Source: Psychromicrobium lacuslunae (GTDB lineage: Bacteria; Actinomycetota; Actinomycetes; Actinomycetales; Micrococcaceae). Taken from it: DNA of 64,000 nt. The stretch lies in contig NZ_CP011005.1 of assembly GCF_000950575.1 (NCBI RefSeq), positions 2,418,001 through 2,482,000 on the forward strand. The letters are read 5' to 3'. Shown one piece after another: positions 8,263 through 16,633 of the stretch. Positions within the stretch are counted from its first letter, which is position 1; each line of letters starts with the position of its first letter. Below the pieces are notes generated by a model. It had not been told where the DNA came from, made no database searches, and was given only the letters and a program-made list of their open reading frames with translations. A program made the translations under genes and the position numbers.

Positions 8263-9494
8263 AAGGCACTCATCCCGGTGACCGCCCGTCCGACGATAAG
8301 CGAGTTGATTTCGTAGCTGCCCTCGTAGGTGTAGAGGATTTCGGCATCACCAAAGATCTTCGCCATCTCGTAATCGGTGACAATACCATTGCCGCCTAAC
8401 AGCGCCCGGCCCTGCGCCACCGAGGCCCGAGCCAATCGAGTGGTGGTCGCCTTAACCATCGCGGCCTGCGCCATCTGCGCCTCGCGTTGGTCTTGCAATC
8501 GAGCAAACTGCACCATCAACGCCAGCGAGCAGGAGGCGTTGCCGATAATTTCGGACAGCCCCAGTTGCACCAACTGGAACTTCGCCAGCGGCTTGCCGAA
8601 TTGGTGACGCCGCACCACGTAGTCTCGGGCGACGTCGAAAGTAGCGAACTGAATACCGGCGCCTTGCCAACCCACCCAGGCTCGCGAATCCCGAAGCAGC
8701 TCATTGGCGGCAACGAAGTTCTTAGCCCCGGGCAGCAAATTGGCTTCCGGCACCCGGACACCATCGAGCACGATATCGGCGTTCTGCATGATCCGCAGAC
8801 CGATCTTATTGACGATTTTGCTGGCACTATAGCCCGGACGGTCAGTCTCTACAATGAAGCCCTTAATTTCGTTATCAGCCAGGTCCCGCGCCCAGACCAG
8901 AGCAAAATCAGCCACCGTGCCGGAACCGATCCACCGCTTAGCACCGTTGATAATCCACTCGCCGTCGATCAGTTCGGCAGTAGTCTCTAGCCCACCCGCC
9001 ACATCCGAGCCGTGATTCGGTTCGGTTAGCGCAAAAGCTCCGAGTTCGCGGAAGACCTTCAAACCGGGTAGCCAACGCTGCTTCTGCTCTTCCGAGCCGA
9101 GCTCATCGATCATTCCGACGATCAGTTCGTTATGGATACCGACTAACGCGGAAAGAGAGACATCAGCACGGGCCACCTCGAAGTACATCAGCCCCTTGAA
9201 AAGCTGAGAGCTCCCATCGGTCTGCAATTCGCCCAGGCCGTAGGAAGCCAGCTCGGGTAGCAACTCGAAGGGAAAGGCCTCGCGGTTCCAGTAGTCAATG
9301 CTTTCGGGACGAATCCGGCGCTGCAGAAACTCCCTGGTGCTGAGATAACGCTGCCGTTCCTCCGCTGATAACAGATCAACGATCTGCATGAGATCGGCGT
9401 CGGGAAAAGGCAATTCATCACTCGTGGTCTCGAGATTCTGACTAGCGGGCTTCGTTACCAGCACTTGGTTCCCTTCTACGGCCGGTGCGGCCAT
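8256..9494 (-). CDS. Acyl-CoA dehydrogenase
   Basis: This FAD-dependent enzyme has 412 residues and introduces a 2,3-double bond into an acyl-CoA. The helical N-domain, beta middle domain (FALTEPNHGSDVAGG, then INGAKRWIGSGT) and C-terminal helical domain (RHQFGKPLAKFQLVQ; LLGGNGI; YTYEGSYEINSLIVGRAVTG) are all present, and the catalytic base is the Glu of YEGS. The tail and the YEGS region resemble glutaryl-CoA-type dehydrogenases, so the substrate is uncertain. Divergent transcription from an acyl-CoA synthetase and the valine-degradation genes further on suggest a short branched substrate such as isobutyryl-CoA. Confidence 0.9.
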   Translation of the reverse strand: MAAPAVEGNQVLVTKPASQNLETTSDELPFPDADLMQIVDLLSAEERQRYLSTREFLQRRIRPESIDYWNREAFPFELLPELASYGLGELQTDGSSQLFKGLMYFEVARADVSLSALVGIHNELIVGMIDELGSEEQKQRWLPGLKVFRELGAFALTEPNHGSDVAGGLETTAELIDGEWIINGAKRWIGSGTVADFALVWARDLADNEIKGFIVETDRPGYSASKIVNKIGLRIMQNADIVLDGVRVPEANLLPGAKNFVAANELLRDSRAWVGWQGAGIQFATFDVARDYVVRRHQFGKPLAKFQLVQLGLSEIIGNASCSLALMVQFARLQDQREAQMAQAAMVKATTTRLARASVAQGRALLGGNGIVTDYEMAKIFGDAEILYTYEGSYEINSLIVGRAVTGMSAFV

Positions 9495-9585
9495 TGGGTG
9501 AATGAGCAGTCACTCTTTCAAACCCTAGGATATCCAAGTATATTGCAGAATAACCCAGATCACTAAAGGCAATGGAGAGCTGAAC

Positions 9586-11346
9586 ATGACCGTCACCGAT
9601 GACTTCCGCACTGCTCGCGACCGCCTGATCGAACTTCGTTTGGACTACCAGAAAGCTCGCGAGGAGTTCCGCTGGCCTCAGTTCGAGCAGTTCAACTTCG
9701 CCCTGGACTGGTTCGATTCAATTGCCAGCAACCCGGAGACCGCTGATAGGCCCGCCTTGGTCATTGTGGAGCCCGATGGCAGCGCTACTCGACGCAGTTT
9801 TCGCGACCTTTCATTGCGTTCCAACCAGCTTGCCAACTGGCTGCGATCGCGGGGGGCGCAGCGCGCGGACCGAATGATCGTGATGCTCGGTAATCAGGTT
9901 GAACTCTGGGAAACCATGCTGGCCGGGATAAAGCTCGGACTGGTGCTGATCCCCACCACCACTCAGATGGGTCCCGCCGACTTGGCCGACCGGGTGCAGC
10001 GCGGCGAAGCTCGTTGGGCAATGGCCTCCTCGGCAGATCTAGCCAAGTTTGCCGAAGTGCCGGGAGACTACCGACTCATCGAAGTGGGAGGCATGAGCCA
10101 TCCAGCCGCACTGCCTTACGCTCAGTCGGCGGAAGCCTCGGAGCTCTTCGAACCCGATCAGCCAACTCAAGGCTCCGAGACCCTGTTGTTGTATTTCACC
10201 TCGGGCACTACCTCCAAAGCCAAACTGGTTGAGCACACCCACACTTCCTACCCGGTTGGCCACCTTTCCACGATGTACTGGATCGGGCTAGAGCCCGGCG
10301 ATGTGCACCTCAATGTCGCCTCGCCAGGCTGGGCCAAACACGCCTGGTCAAATATTTTTACCCCGTGGATCGCCGAAGCCTGCGTTTTCATTTACAACTA
10401 CGAGCGTTTTGATGCCAAAGCTCTGATGACACAGATGGACGCCGAAGGGGTAACCAGTTTCTGCGCCCCGCCCACGGTATGGCGATTATTGATTCAGGCC
10501 GACCTGACTCAGCTGCAGAATCCGCCGCAGAAAGTGGTTTCGGCCGGTGAGCCGCTCAATGCCGAAGTGATTGAGCAGGTGCGCCGGGCCTGGGGACAGA
10601 CCATTAGAGACGGCTTCGGCCAGACCGAATCAACAGTGCAAATCGCTAATACACCAGGGCAGGAAGTCACTATCGGCGCAATGGGTCGGCCACTGCCCGG
10701 CTACGATGCCGTGTTAGTCGATCCGATCTCCGGCCAAGAAGGCGAGGAAGGCGAGCTTTGCCTGCGGCTAACTGCAGCGTCGGAAGGCCAAAAAGGCCGT
10801 TATGGCCGGCCGGTAGGACTCATGAAGGGGTACTACGGCGACGCCGAGAAGACCGATTACGCTTTCCGGGACGGCTATTACCACACCGGCGACCTGGCCG
10901 AGCGAGACGCTAACGGGGTGATCACCTACGTCGGGCGCGACGACGACGTGTTCAAGTCAAGTGATTACAAACTGAGTCCCTTTGAGCTAGAGAGCGTGTT
11001 GATTGAGCACCCGGCGGTGGCCGAGGCCGCCGTGGTGCCCTCTCCCGACCCACTCAAGCTCTCGGTACCCAAAGCCTTTGTGGTGCTTACTCCGGCTTAT
11101 CAGCCCAGCCCGGAAACCGCCGAGGACATCCTGCGCTACTGCAGGGAGCACCTGGCCCCCTTCAAACGCATTCGTCGGCTGGAATTCACCGAGCTGCCGA
11201 AGACCATTTCGGGCAAGATCCGCAGAGTCGAATTGCGAAGAAATGAGGCGTTGCGGCACGGCGACGGACCGTTGCCCGAGGGTTTTGGGGTGGAATACAG
11301 TGACAGCGATTTCCCCGGGCTTAGAGGAGGCACCGAACAAGGATGA
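9586..11346 (+). CDS. Acyl-CoA synthetase (AMP-forming)
   Basis: This adenylate-forming ligase has 586 residues and activates a carboxylic acid to its CoA thioester with ATP. Conserved motifs are the P-loop-like LLYFTSGTTSKAKLVEHT, the adenine-binding GFGQTES, YHTGDLAERDANG, and the C-terminal catalytic Lys in PKTISGKIRRVELR. Overall it resembles medium-chain or acetoacetate/benzoate-type ACSM enzymes rather than FadD. The P-loop reads SKAK where most members have a Pro before the Lys. It is divergent from the acyl-CoA dehydrogenase, and the MarR gene overlaps its end by four bases, so the three are probably regulated together. Confidence 0.9.
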   Translation: MTVTDDFRTARDRLIELRLDYQKAREEFRWPQFEQFNFALDWFDSIASNPETADRPALVIVEPDGSATRRSFRDLSLRSNQLANWLRSRGAQRADRMIVMLGNQVELWETMLAGIKLGLVLIPTTTQMGPADLADRVQRGEARWAMASSADLAKFAEVPGDYRLIEVGGMSHPAALPYAQSAEASELFEPDQPTQGSETLLLYFTSGTTSKAKLVEHTHTSYPVGHLSTMYWIGLEPGDVHLNVASPGWAKHAWSNIFTPWIAEACVFIYNYERFDAKALMTQMDAEGVTSFCAPPTVWRLLIQADLTQLQNPPQKVVSAGEPLNAEVIEQVRRAWGQTIRDGFGQTESTVQIANTPGQEVTIGAMGRPLPGYDAVLVDPISGQEGEEGELCLRLTAASEGQKGRYGRPVGLMKGYYGDAEKTDYAFRDGYYHTGDLAERDANGVITYVGRDDDVFKSSDYKLSPFELESVLIEHPAVAEAAVVPSPDPLKLSVPKAFVVLTPAYQPSPETAEDILRYCREHLAPFKRIRRLEFTELPKTISGKIRRVELRRNEALRHGDGPLPEGFGVEYSDSDFPGLRGGTEQG

Positions 11347-11843
11347 GCACCCCACTCCCCCGAGACCCAATTGCCGAGGCTCAAAGCAACTGGGAACGTC
11401 ATGGCTGGGCTGAGGTGGCCTCGCCGATGGCCGCTATCACCGCGATTATGCGCACCCAGCAAATCCTGCTGTTGCGGATCGAGACGGTGCTCAAACCTTT
11501 TGGGCTGAAGTTTGCTCGCTACGAATTGCTTGCGCTGCTGAGTTTCTCCAAGCACGGCGCGCTGCCGATGAACAAGGCCAGCGCACTCTTACAGGTGCAT
11601 CCCACCTCGGTAACCAACGCCGTCGACCGTTTGGAGCGGGACGGCTTGGTGAAACGTTCGCCACACCCCACCGACGGTCGAGCCACCCTGATCACGCTCA
11701 GCCCGGCGGGTAAGGCCCTAGCAAAAAGGGCGACGGCGGCACTGAACGAAGAGATTTTCAGCCAATCCGGCTTTGCCGAGGGCGATGTGCACACTCTGAT
11801 CGACGTGCTAGCGCGCTTCCGCCAAGGCGCCGGCGACTTCTAA
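11343..11843 (+). CDS. MarR-family transcriptional regulator
   Basis: This 166-residue winged-helix protein overlaps the synthetase stop (ATGA). The helix-turn-helix reads MNKASALLQVHPTSVTNAVDRLERDGLVKR and the beta wing SPHPTDGRATLITLSPAGKALA. The N-terminal helix that makes the dimer is longer than in the shortest MarR proteins. MarR proteins usually respond to small aromatic or acyl ligands and often repress neighbouring genes. The likely target is the 9495-9585 intergenic region between the dehydrogenase and synthetase genes. Confidence 0.9.
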   Translation: MSTPLPRDPIAEAQSNWERHGWAEVASPMAAITAIMRTQQILLLRIETVLKPFGLKFARYELLALLSFSKHGALPMNKASALLQVHPTSVTNAVDRLERDGLVKRSPHPTDGRATLITLSPAGKALAKRATAALNEEIFSQSGFAEGDVHTLIDVLARFRQGAGDF

Positions 11844-11870
11844 GCCCGCGTTCTTTCCCAGCCCTCCCAT

Positions 11871-11927
11871 CGAGTGTGCAGATATACATCTTATGGACCG
11901 TCTTTAAGATGTATATCTGCACACTCG
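11871..11927. repeat. Perfect 23-bp inverted repeat with 11-base loop
   Basis: The left arm, 11871-11893 (begins CGAGTGTGCAGATATAC), is exactly complementary to the right arm, 11905-11927, around loop TGGACCGTCTT. It lies between the convergent MarR gene and the enoyl-CoA hydratase gene. The centre of each arm is AT-rich and there is no T run after the right arm, unlike the GC-rich terminators elsewhere in the window. It could act as a bidirectional terminator, an mRNA end stabiliser or a protein-binding palindrome. Confidence 0.85.
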
Positions 11928-11945
11928 GCGGCGCGCTTGCGAGGA

Positions 11946-12728
11946 TCAGCGGTGCTTGAAGTCCGGGGTTCGCTTCTCCACGAAGGCTGACATCCCTTCT
12001 TTTTGATCCTCGGTGGCAAAGACCGAGTGGAAGAGCCGACGCTCATAGGTAACACCCTGCACCAGCCCCATCTCGAAAGCCGCGTTCACGGCTTCTTTGG
12101 CGATCATGGTCACCGGCTTCGACTTCGAGGCGATCACTTCGGCGGCCTTCAGCGCCTCGGCGACGACCTCCTCGGCGGGCACTACTCTAGCCACCAACCC
12201 GGATCGTTCAGCTTCTTCGGCTCCCATGAACCGGCCCGTCAGGATCAGATCCATCGCCTTCGCTTTTCCCACCGCCCGGGTCAGCCGCTGTGAGCCACCC
12301 ATTCCGGGCAGCACTCCCAGGTTGATCTCCGGCTGCCCGAATTTGGCGTTCTCGCCGGCAATAATGAAATCGCACATCATCGCCAGCTCGCAGCCACCAC
12401 CGAGCGCGAAGCCAGAGACCGCCGCGATCATCGGGATGCGCAGCCGAGTCAGATTCTCCCAGTTACGAAACCAATCCTGGGCGTACATTTCCATGTAGTC
12501 CTGGGCGGCCATCTCTTTGATATCCGCACCGGCGGCAAAAGCCTTCGCCGAGCCGGTGATCACAATGGCACCGATCTCCGGGTCGGGATCCAATTCGGTC
12601 GCCGCCGCGACCAGTTCGTCCATAGTCGCCTTATTCAGCGCGTTGAGCGCTTCCGGGCGGTTCAGGGTCAACTGTGCAACCCGGCCATGCCTTTCTAACA
12701 AGATGTTCTGATACTGCGTTTCGCTCAT
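11946..12728 (-). CDS. Enoyl-CoA hydratase
   Basis: This 260-residue crotonase-fold protein hydrates 2-enoyl-CoA to 3-hydroxyacyl-CoA. The oxyanion-hole motifs [12 protein letters not shown] and [15 protein letters not shown] and the catalytic Glu region [20 protein letters not shown] are intact, and length is normal. In this setting it would hydrate methacrylyl-CoA to 3-hydroxyisobutyryl-CoA, the step before the hydrolase at 13719, although many such enzymes are broad-range. It is the last of four same-strand genes ordered mmsA, hydrolase, dehydrogenase, hydratase, with short gaps. Confidence 0.92.
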   Translation of the reverse strand: MSETQYQNILLERHGRVAQLTLNRPEALNALNKATMDELVAAATELDPDPEIGAIVITGSAKAFAAGADIKEMAAQDYMEMYAQDWFRNWENLTRLRIPMIAAVSGFALGGGCELAMMCDFIIAGENAKFGQPEINLGVLPGMGGSQRLTRAVGKAKAMDLILTGRFMGAEEAERSGLVARVVPAEEVVAEALKAAEVIASKSKPVTMIAKEAVNAAFEMGLVQGVTYERRLFHSVFATEDQKEGMSAFVEKRTPDFKHR

Positions 12729-12782
12729 TCAGATTCCTTAGCCTCGGGCCTTGGCAGCTGCCGCTGCTTAGCTACGGTCAGT

Positions 12783-13676
12783 CTAGTGTTCAGATTTTTC
12801 TCGGATGTCGGTGATGATGCCGGAGAAATCTCGACCCGCGCCGCCTTCTTCGGCGAATCGCTGGTAGATCTGGGCGGCGAGCGCACCGAGCTCTCCGCTA
12901 ACCCCGGTGCTTTCCAAGGCAGCCAAGGCAAGGTTCAGATCCTTTGACATCAGCGCTCCGGCAAACCCGGGCTGATAGTCACGATTTGCCGGGCTAGCTG
13001 GCACTGGTCCGGGAACCGGGCAATTGGTGGTGACGGCCCAACATTGCCCGGAGGCGGTGGAGATCACGTCATAGAGTGCTTGATGCTCAAGACCCAGTTT
13101 TTCGCCCAGCACAAAGGCCTCACTAGCGGCGATCATGCTTACTCCGAGCAGCATATTGTTGCAGATCTTCGCTGCCTGACCGGCGCCGTTTCCGCCGCAA
13201 TGCACGGCACGCTTACCCATCACTTCGAGCAGCGGAGCAATGGTTTCAAATTCGGCCGCGGCTGCGCCGACCATAAAGGTCAAAGTGCCTGCTTCGGCCC
13301 CCACCACGCCGCCGGAAACCGGGGCATCGGCTGCACGATGCCCCGCCTCCACTGCTAGCTGCGCCGCTTCACGGGCCTCATCAACGTTGATGGTTGAGCA
13401 ATCCAGGAACAAGGTGCCCGGCTGCGCGGCAGCCAGGAGTCCGCCACGGTAGGCGTCCAGTAAGTGTTTTCCGCTGGGGAACATAGTGAGCACCACGGTG
13501 GCTCCCGCAGCGGCTTCCTCCGCGCTGGCCGCCACCGGCACCCCATTGGCGGTAGACGCTTCCAGGGCAGCGGGGACCACGTCGAAACCCCTTACCTGAT
13601 ACCCGGCTTTGACCAGATTGACCGCCATCGGGCCGCCCATATGCCCTAAACCTAGGAAGGCAATAACTTCACTCAT
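12783..13676 (-). CDS. mmsB: 3-hydroxyisobutyrate dehydrogenase
   Basis: This 297-residue beta-hydroxyacid dehydrogenase oxidises 3-hydroxyisobutyrate to methylmalonate semialdehyde with NAD. The N-terminal Rossmann motif FLGLGHMGGPMA, the substrate motif DAPVSGGVVGAEAGTL (about 118-132) and the catalytic Lys170 in GAGQAAKICNN are present. Its neighbours are the hydrolase that makes its substrate and methylmalonate-semialdehyde dehydrogenase that uses its product. This supports the assignment over the related tartronate or hydroxymethylglutarate enzymes. Confidence 0.9.
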   Translation of the reverse strand: MSEVIAFLGLGHMGGPMAVNLVKAGYQVRGFDVVPAALEASTANGVPVAASAEEAAAGATVVLTMFPSGKHLLDAYRGGLLAAAQPGTLFLDCSTINVDEAREAAQLAVEAGHRAADAPVSGGVVGAEAGTLTFMVGAAAAEFETIAPLLEVMGKRAVHCGGNGAGQAAKICNNMLLGVSMIAASEAFVLGEKLGLEHQALYDVISTASGQCWAVTTNCPVPGPVPASPANRDYQPGFAGALMSKDLNLALAALESTGVSGELGALAAQIYQRFAEEGGAGRDFSGIITDIREKSEH

Positions 13677-13718
13677 GCTGCGTTCTCCTTCGAACTGCTC
13701 ATCAGGCTGTTTGCTTGT

Positions 13719-14822
13719 CTAGCTCTGCACGGCCGCGGCCAGGCCAAGCTCGTGCTCGCCATTACGGACAAAGTAACTTTCGACGTCGGAGTCGCTCACC
13801 TCGGCCAGGCTGGCCGGCTGCCACTGCGGGTTACGATCCTTGTCGATCACCTGGGCTCGGATGCCTTCGGCCATATCGTGACCGGCCAGCAATCGCAGGC
13901 CAACCCGGTACTCCTGATCCAGTGCTTCCTCAAGGCTGCTTAGCTCACGAGAACGACGCAGCGAAGCGAGGGCAACTTTGAGCGCGGTGGGAGATTTTGA
14001 TTCGATGGTCTGCGCGTAGCCAGCGGCAGTTTCTTGATCTTCAGTTGTTACCGAACGCAGACTACTCAAAATCTGCTCGACGCTCTGCGCCGCGTAGGCC
14101 TCGTCGATAAGTTGCTGCTCTTGTTGTAGCGCCGACGCCGGGGCCGCCGCCACGAATCGAGGCAGAACTTCATCCACTGGCTCTGATTCCAGCGCTAATG
14201 CGAGTTCGGAAAGCCGCTCAGAGGGAACAAATTCATCAGCCATGCCGAGGAACAAAACATCGGCGGCGGCCAGATGGGAACCCGTCAGCGCCGCGTGGGT
14301 ACCGGTTTCTCCCGGTGCACGCGAAAGCAGGAAAGTGCCGCCGACGTCCGGTACGAATCCAATGGTGGTCTCCGGCATCCCACAGCGGGTCCGCTCGGTG
14401 ACCAGCCGGTGCGAGCCGTGCGCCGAGATGCCCACTCCGCCGCCCAGAACTAAGCCGTCCATAAACGCAATATAAGGCTTGGGATAGCGCGAAATGAGCG
14501 AATTGAGTCGGTACTCGGTGGCCCAGAACGCCGCCGAGCTATTGTTACCGCCACCGGCCTGCTGATCAAGCGCGTCTCGATAGATCGCGACAATGTCGCC
14601 CCCGGCGCAAAGACCGCGGTCGCCATTGCCGTAAACCAGCACTTGATCGATGGCGTCATCCACCGCCCAGCTCTGTAACTGGGCGAGCATTAACTCGCAC
14701 ATCCCCGCGGTCAAAGCGTTCACCGCTTTGGGTCGGTTCAGAACCACCACACCGAGCGAACCGCGCTGCTCGAACAGGATTGCTGCTTCTAGCTCGGCTG
14801 GGTTCAAGCCTGTCTCCGTCAC
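13719..14822 (-). CDS. 3-hydroxyisobutyryl-CoA hydrolase
   Basis: This crotonase-family protein of 367 residues is longer than enoyl-CoA hydratases, as is typical of 3-hydroxyisobutyryl-CoA hydrolases, which release free 3-hydroxyisobutyrate before it is oxidised. Visible motifs are LNRPKAVNALT, GLCAGGDIVAIYRDA, DGLVLGGGVGISAHGSHR and CGMPETTIGFVPDVGG with the conserved Glu. The C-terminal extension (after about residue 230) is also family-typical. Its start shares one base with the stop of methylmalonate-semialdehyde dehydrogenase, so the two are translationally coupled. Confidence 0.9.
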   Translation of the reverse strand: MTETGLNPAELEAAILFEQRGSLGVVVLNRPKAVNALTAGMCELMLAQLQSWAVDDAIDQVLVYGNGDRGLCAGGDIVAIYRDALDQQAGGGNNSSAAFWATEYRLNSLISRYPKPYIAFMDGLVLGGGVGISAHGSHRLVTERTRCGMPETTIGFVPDVGGTFLLSRAPGETGTHAALTGSHLAAADVLFLGMADEFVPSERLSELALALESEPVDEVLPRFVAAAPASALQQEQQLIDEAYAAQSVEQILSSLRSVTTEDQETAAGYAQTIESKSPTALKVALASLRRSRELSSLEEALDQEYRVGLRLLAGHDMAEGIRAQVIDKDRNPQWQPASLAEVSDSDVESYFVRNGEHELGLAAAVQS

Positions 14823-16321
14823 TAGCTGCCTTCCGGCATCACGAAGCTCGCGCCTTGCCGGATTCCGGAGGGCCAGCGGGTGGTCACCGTTTTCGTCTTA
14901 GTGTAGAAGCGGAAGGCGTCTGCGCCATGCTGGTTCAGATCGCCGAAACCGGAAGCCTTCCAGCCGCCGAAGGTGTAGTAGGCGATCGGCACCGGAATCG
15001 GCACATTGATCCCCACCATGCCGACCTGGACGCGACTGGCGAAGTCACGGGCGGCGTCGCCGTCGCGGGTGAAGATCGCCACGCCATTGCCGAATTCGTG
15101 ATCGTTCGGCAGGCTCAGCGCTTCCTCGTAGTCTGCGGCGCGAGCGACGCAGAGCACCGGACCAAAGATCTCTTCCTTGTAGATGCTCATCGAGGTGGTG
15201 ACATTGTCGAAGAGCGAGGGCCCGCACCAGAAGCCATTTTCGTAACCCTCGACGGTTTGACCACGGCCATCAACCAATAAGCTGGCACCCTCGTCAACAC
15301 CGGCCTGAATGTAGTTTTCGATCCGTTCCTTGGCGGAGGCAGCAACCACCGGGCCGAAGTCGGCGGTGGGATCCATGCTGGCTCCTACCTTGAGGTCCTT
15401 GATCCGTTCCTGCAGCTTGGCGACCAGGGCATCTGCGGTTTCTTTGCCGACCGGAACCGCCACCGAAATCGCCATGCAACGTTCCCCAGCGGAGCCGTAG
15501 CCCGAACCGATTAGGGCGTCCGCGGCCATATCCAGATCTGCGTCGGGCATGATGATCATGTGGTTCTTGGCACCACCGAAGCACTGGGCCCGCTTGCCGT
15601 GAGCCGCAGCGGAGGCGTAGATGCTCTGCGCAATCGGGGTGGAACCGACAAAGCCGATGGCCTTCACTCGCGGATCTTCCAACAGCCCATCGACAGCCTC
15701 TTTGTCGCCGTTGAGCACATTGAAGACGCCGTCCGGCAGACCCGCTTCGGTCAGTAGCTCGGCTAGTCGCAACGGCACCGATGGGTCGCGCTCCGAGGGC
15801 TTGAGAATAAAGGCGTTACCCGCGGCGAGCGCCGGGCCAGCCTTCCAGAGCGGGATCATCGCCGGGAAGTTGAAGGGCGTAATGCCAGCGACGACGCCGA
15901 GCGGCTGGCGCAGCGAATGCACGTCGATGCCGGTACCTACACTGTCCGAGAACTCACCCTTCAGCAGGTGCGGGGCGGCCGCGCAAAATTCCACTACTTC
16001 GATGCCACGTTGAATATCGCCCTTGGCATCGGGAAAGGTCTTGCCGTGCTCCGAGGAGAGTAACTCGGCAAGTTCGTCCATATGCTCGTTCACTAAGTCG
16101 ACAAACTTCAGCAGGATGCGGGCCCGACGCTGCGGGTTGGTAGCGCCCCAGGCAAGCTGTGCTTGCGCGGCATTGCTAATTACGGTGTCAATCTCGGCTT
16201 TTCCGGCCAGTGGCAGTCTGGCTTGCACCTCACCGGTACAGGGATTGAAGACGTCGCTGAAACGACCGGATTCGCCCTTGACATGCTTGCCGCCGACATA
16301 GTGAGTAAGTTCGCGCACCAT
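14822..16321 (-). CDS. mmsA: Methylmalonate-semialdehyde dehydrogenase (CoA-acylating)
   Basis: This 499-residue aldehyde dehydrogenase converts methylmalonate semialdehyde to propionyl-CoA with NAD and CoA. It has the oxyanion Asn151 (ITPFNFPAM), the catalytic Cys282 in SAGERCMAIS, and FGGAKNH where ordinary aldehyde dehydrogenases carry the general-base Glu (ELGGK). Loss of that Glu is characteristic of the CoA-acylating MMSDH branch. It is the first gene of the four-gene leftward operon. The upstream 312 bases separate it from the sugar-porter gene and hold a palindromic repeat (16481-16560). Confidence 0.93.
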   Translation of the reverse strand: MVRELTHYVGGKHVKGESGRFSDVFNPCTGEVQARLPLAGKAEIDTVISNAAQAQLAWGATNPQRRARILLKFVDLVNEHMDELAELLSSEHGKTFPDAKGDIQRGIEVVEFCAAAPHLLKGEFSDSVGTGIDVHSLRQPLGVVAGITPFNFPAMIPLWKAGPALAAGNAFILKPSERDPSVPLRLAELLTEAGLPDGVFNVLNGDKEAVDGLLEDPRVKAIGFVGSTPIAQSIYASAAAHGKRAQCFGGAKNHMIIMPDADLDMAADALIGSGYGSAGERCMAISVAVPVGKETADALVAKLQERIKDLKVGASMDPTADFGPVVAASAKERIENYIQAGVDEGASLLVDGRGQTVEGYENGFWCGPSLFDNVTTSMSIYKEEIFGPVLCVARAADYEEALSLPNDHEFGNGVAIFTRDGDAARDFASRVQVGMVGINVPIPVPIAYYTFGGWKASGFGDLNQHGADAFRFYTKTKTVTTRWPSGIRQGASFVMPEGS

Positions 16322-16480
16322 TGCTTGGAATTCTCCTCTGTTGTGGCCTCGGCTGACTCGGAACTGAGCAGACCTGCCTGCTAAGAAATATACTCGGACT
16401 TCCTACTAAGTTGCTAGGGGCGAAGAGCTTTCGACGGCATCTTCTCAGGATCCGTCCACTGGCTCTTGGTGTTGGCTGCA

Positions 16481-16560
16481 CCCCGCCCCACTGATTCAAG
16501 GGTCTCAGTGGGCAGAGACGGCTTACCCCAGTGAACCCAAGGATTCGACGGGGCCTGGCA
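16481..16560. repeat. Dispersed imperfect palindrome, copy A
   Basis: This ~75-bp element lies in the gene-free stretch 16322-16633. Its left arm (16485-16512) and right arm (16526-16554) are imperfect inverted copies: GCCCC..GA.TC..GGGT.CA.TGGG recurs on the opposite strand. A second copy is at 52231-52310. The two align without gaps over 73 bases, with 26 of 33 bases identical from 16521 to 16553 (including CTT-CCCCA-TGAAC and GGATTC). Nothing in it codes for protein. It looks like a REP- or MITE-like intergenic element. Confidence 0.65.
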
Positions 16561-16633
16561 CCCGAGGCAATGTGCCACTCAAAGCGGTAGCGCGAACGCC
16601 GGGGAAACAATCTCGCTCAGAGCAACAGCACCG

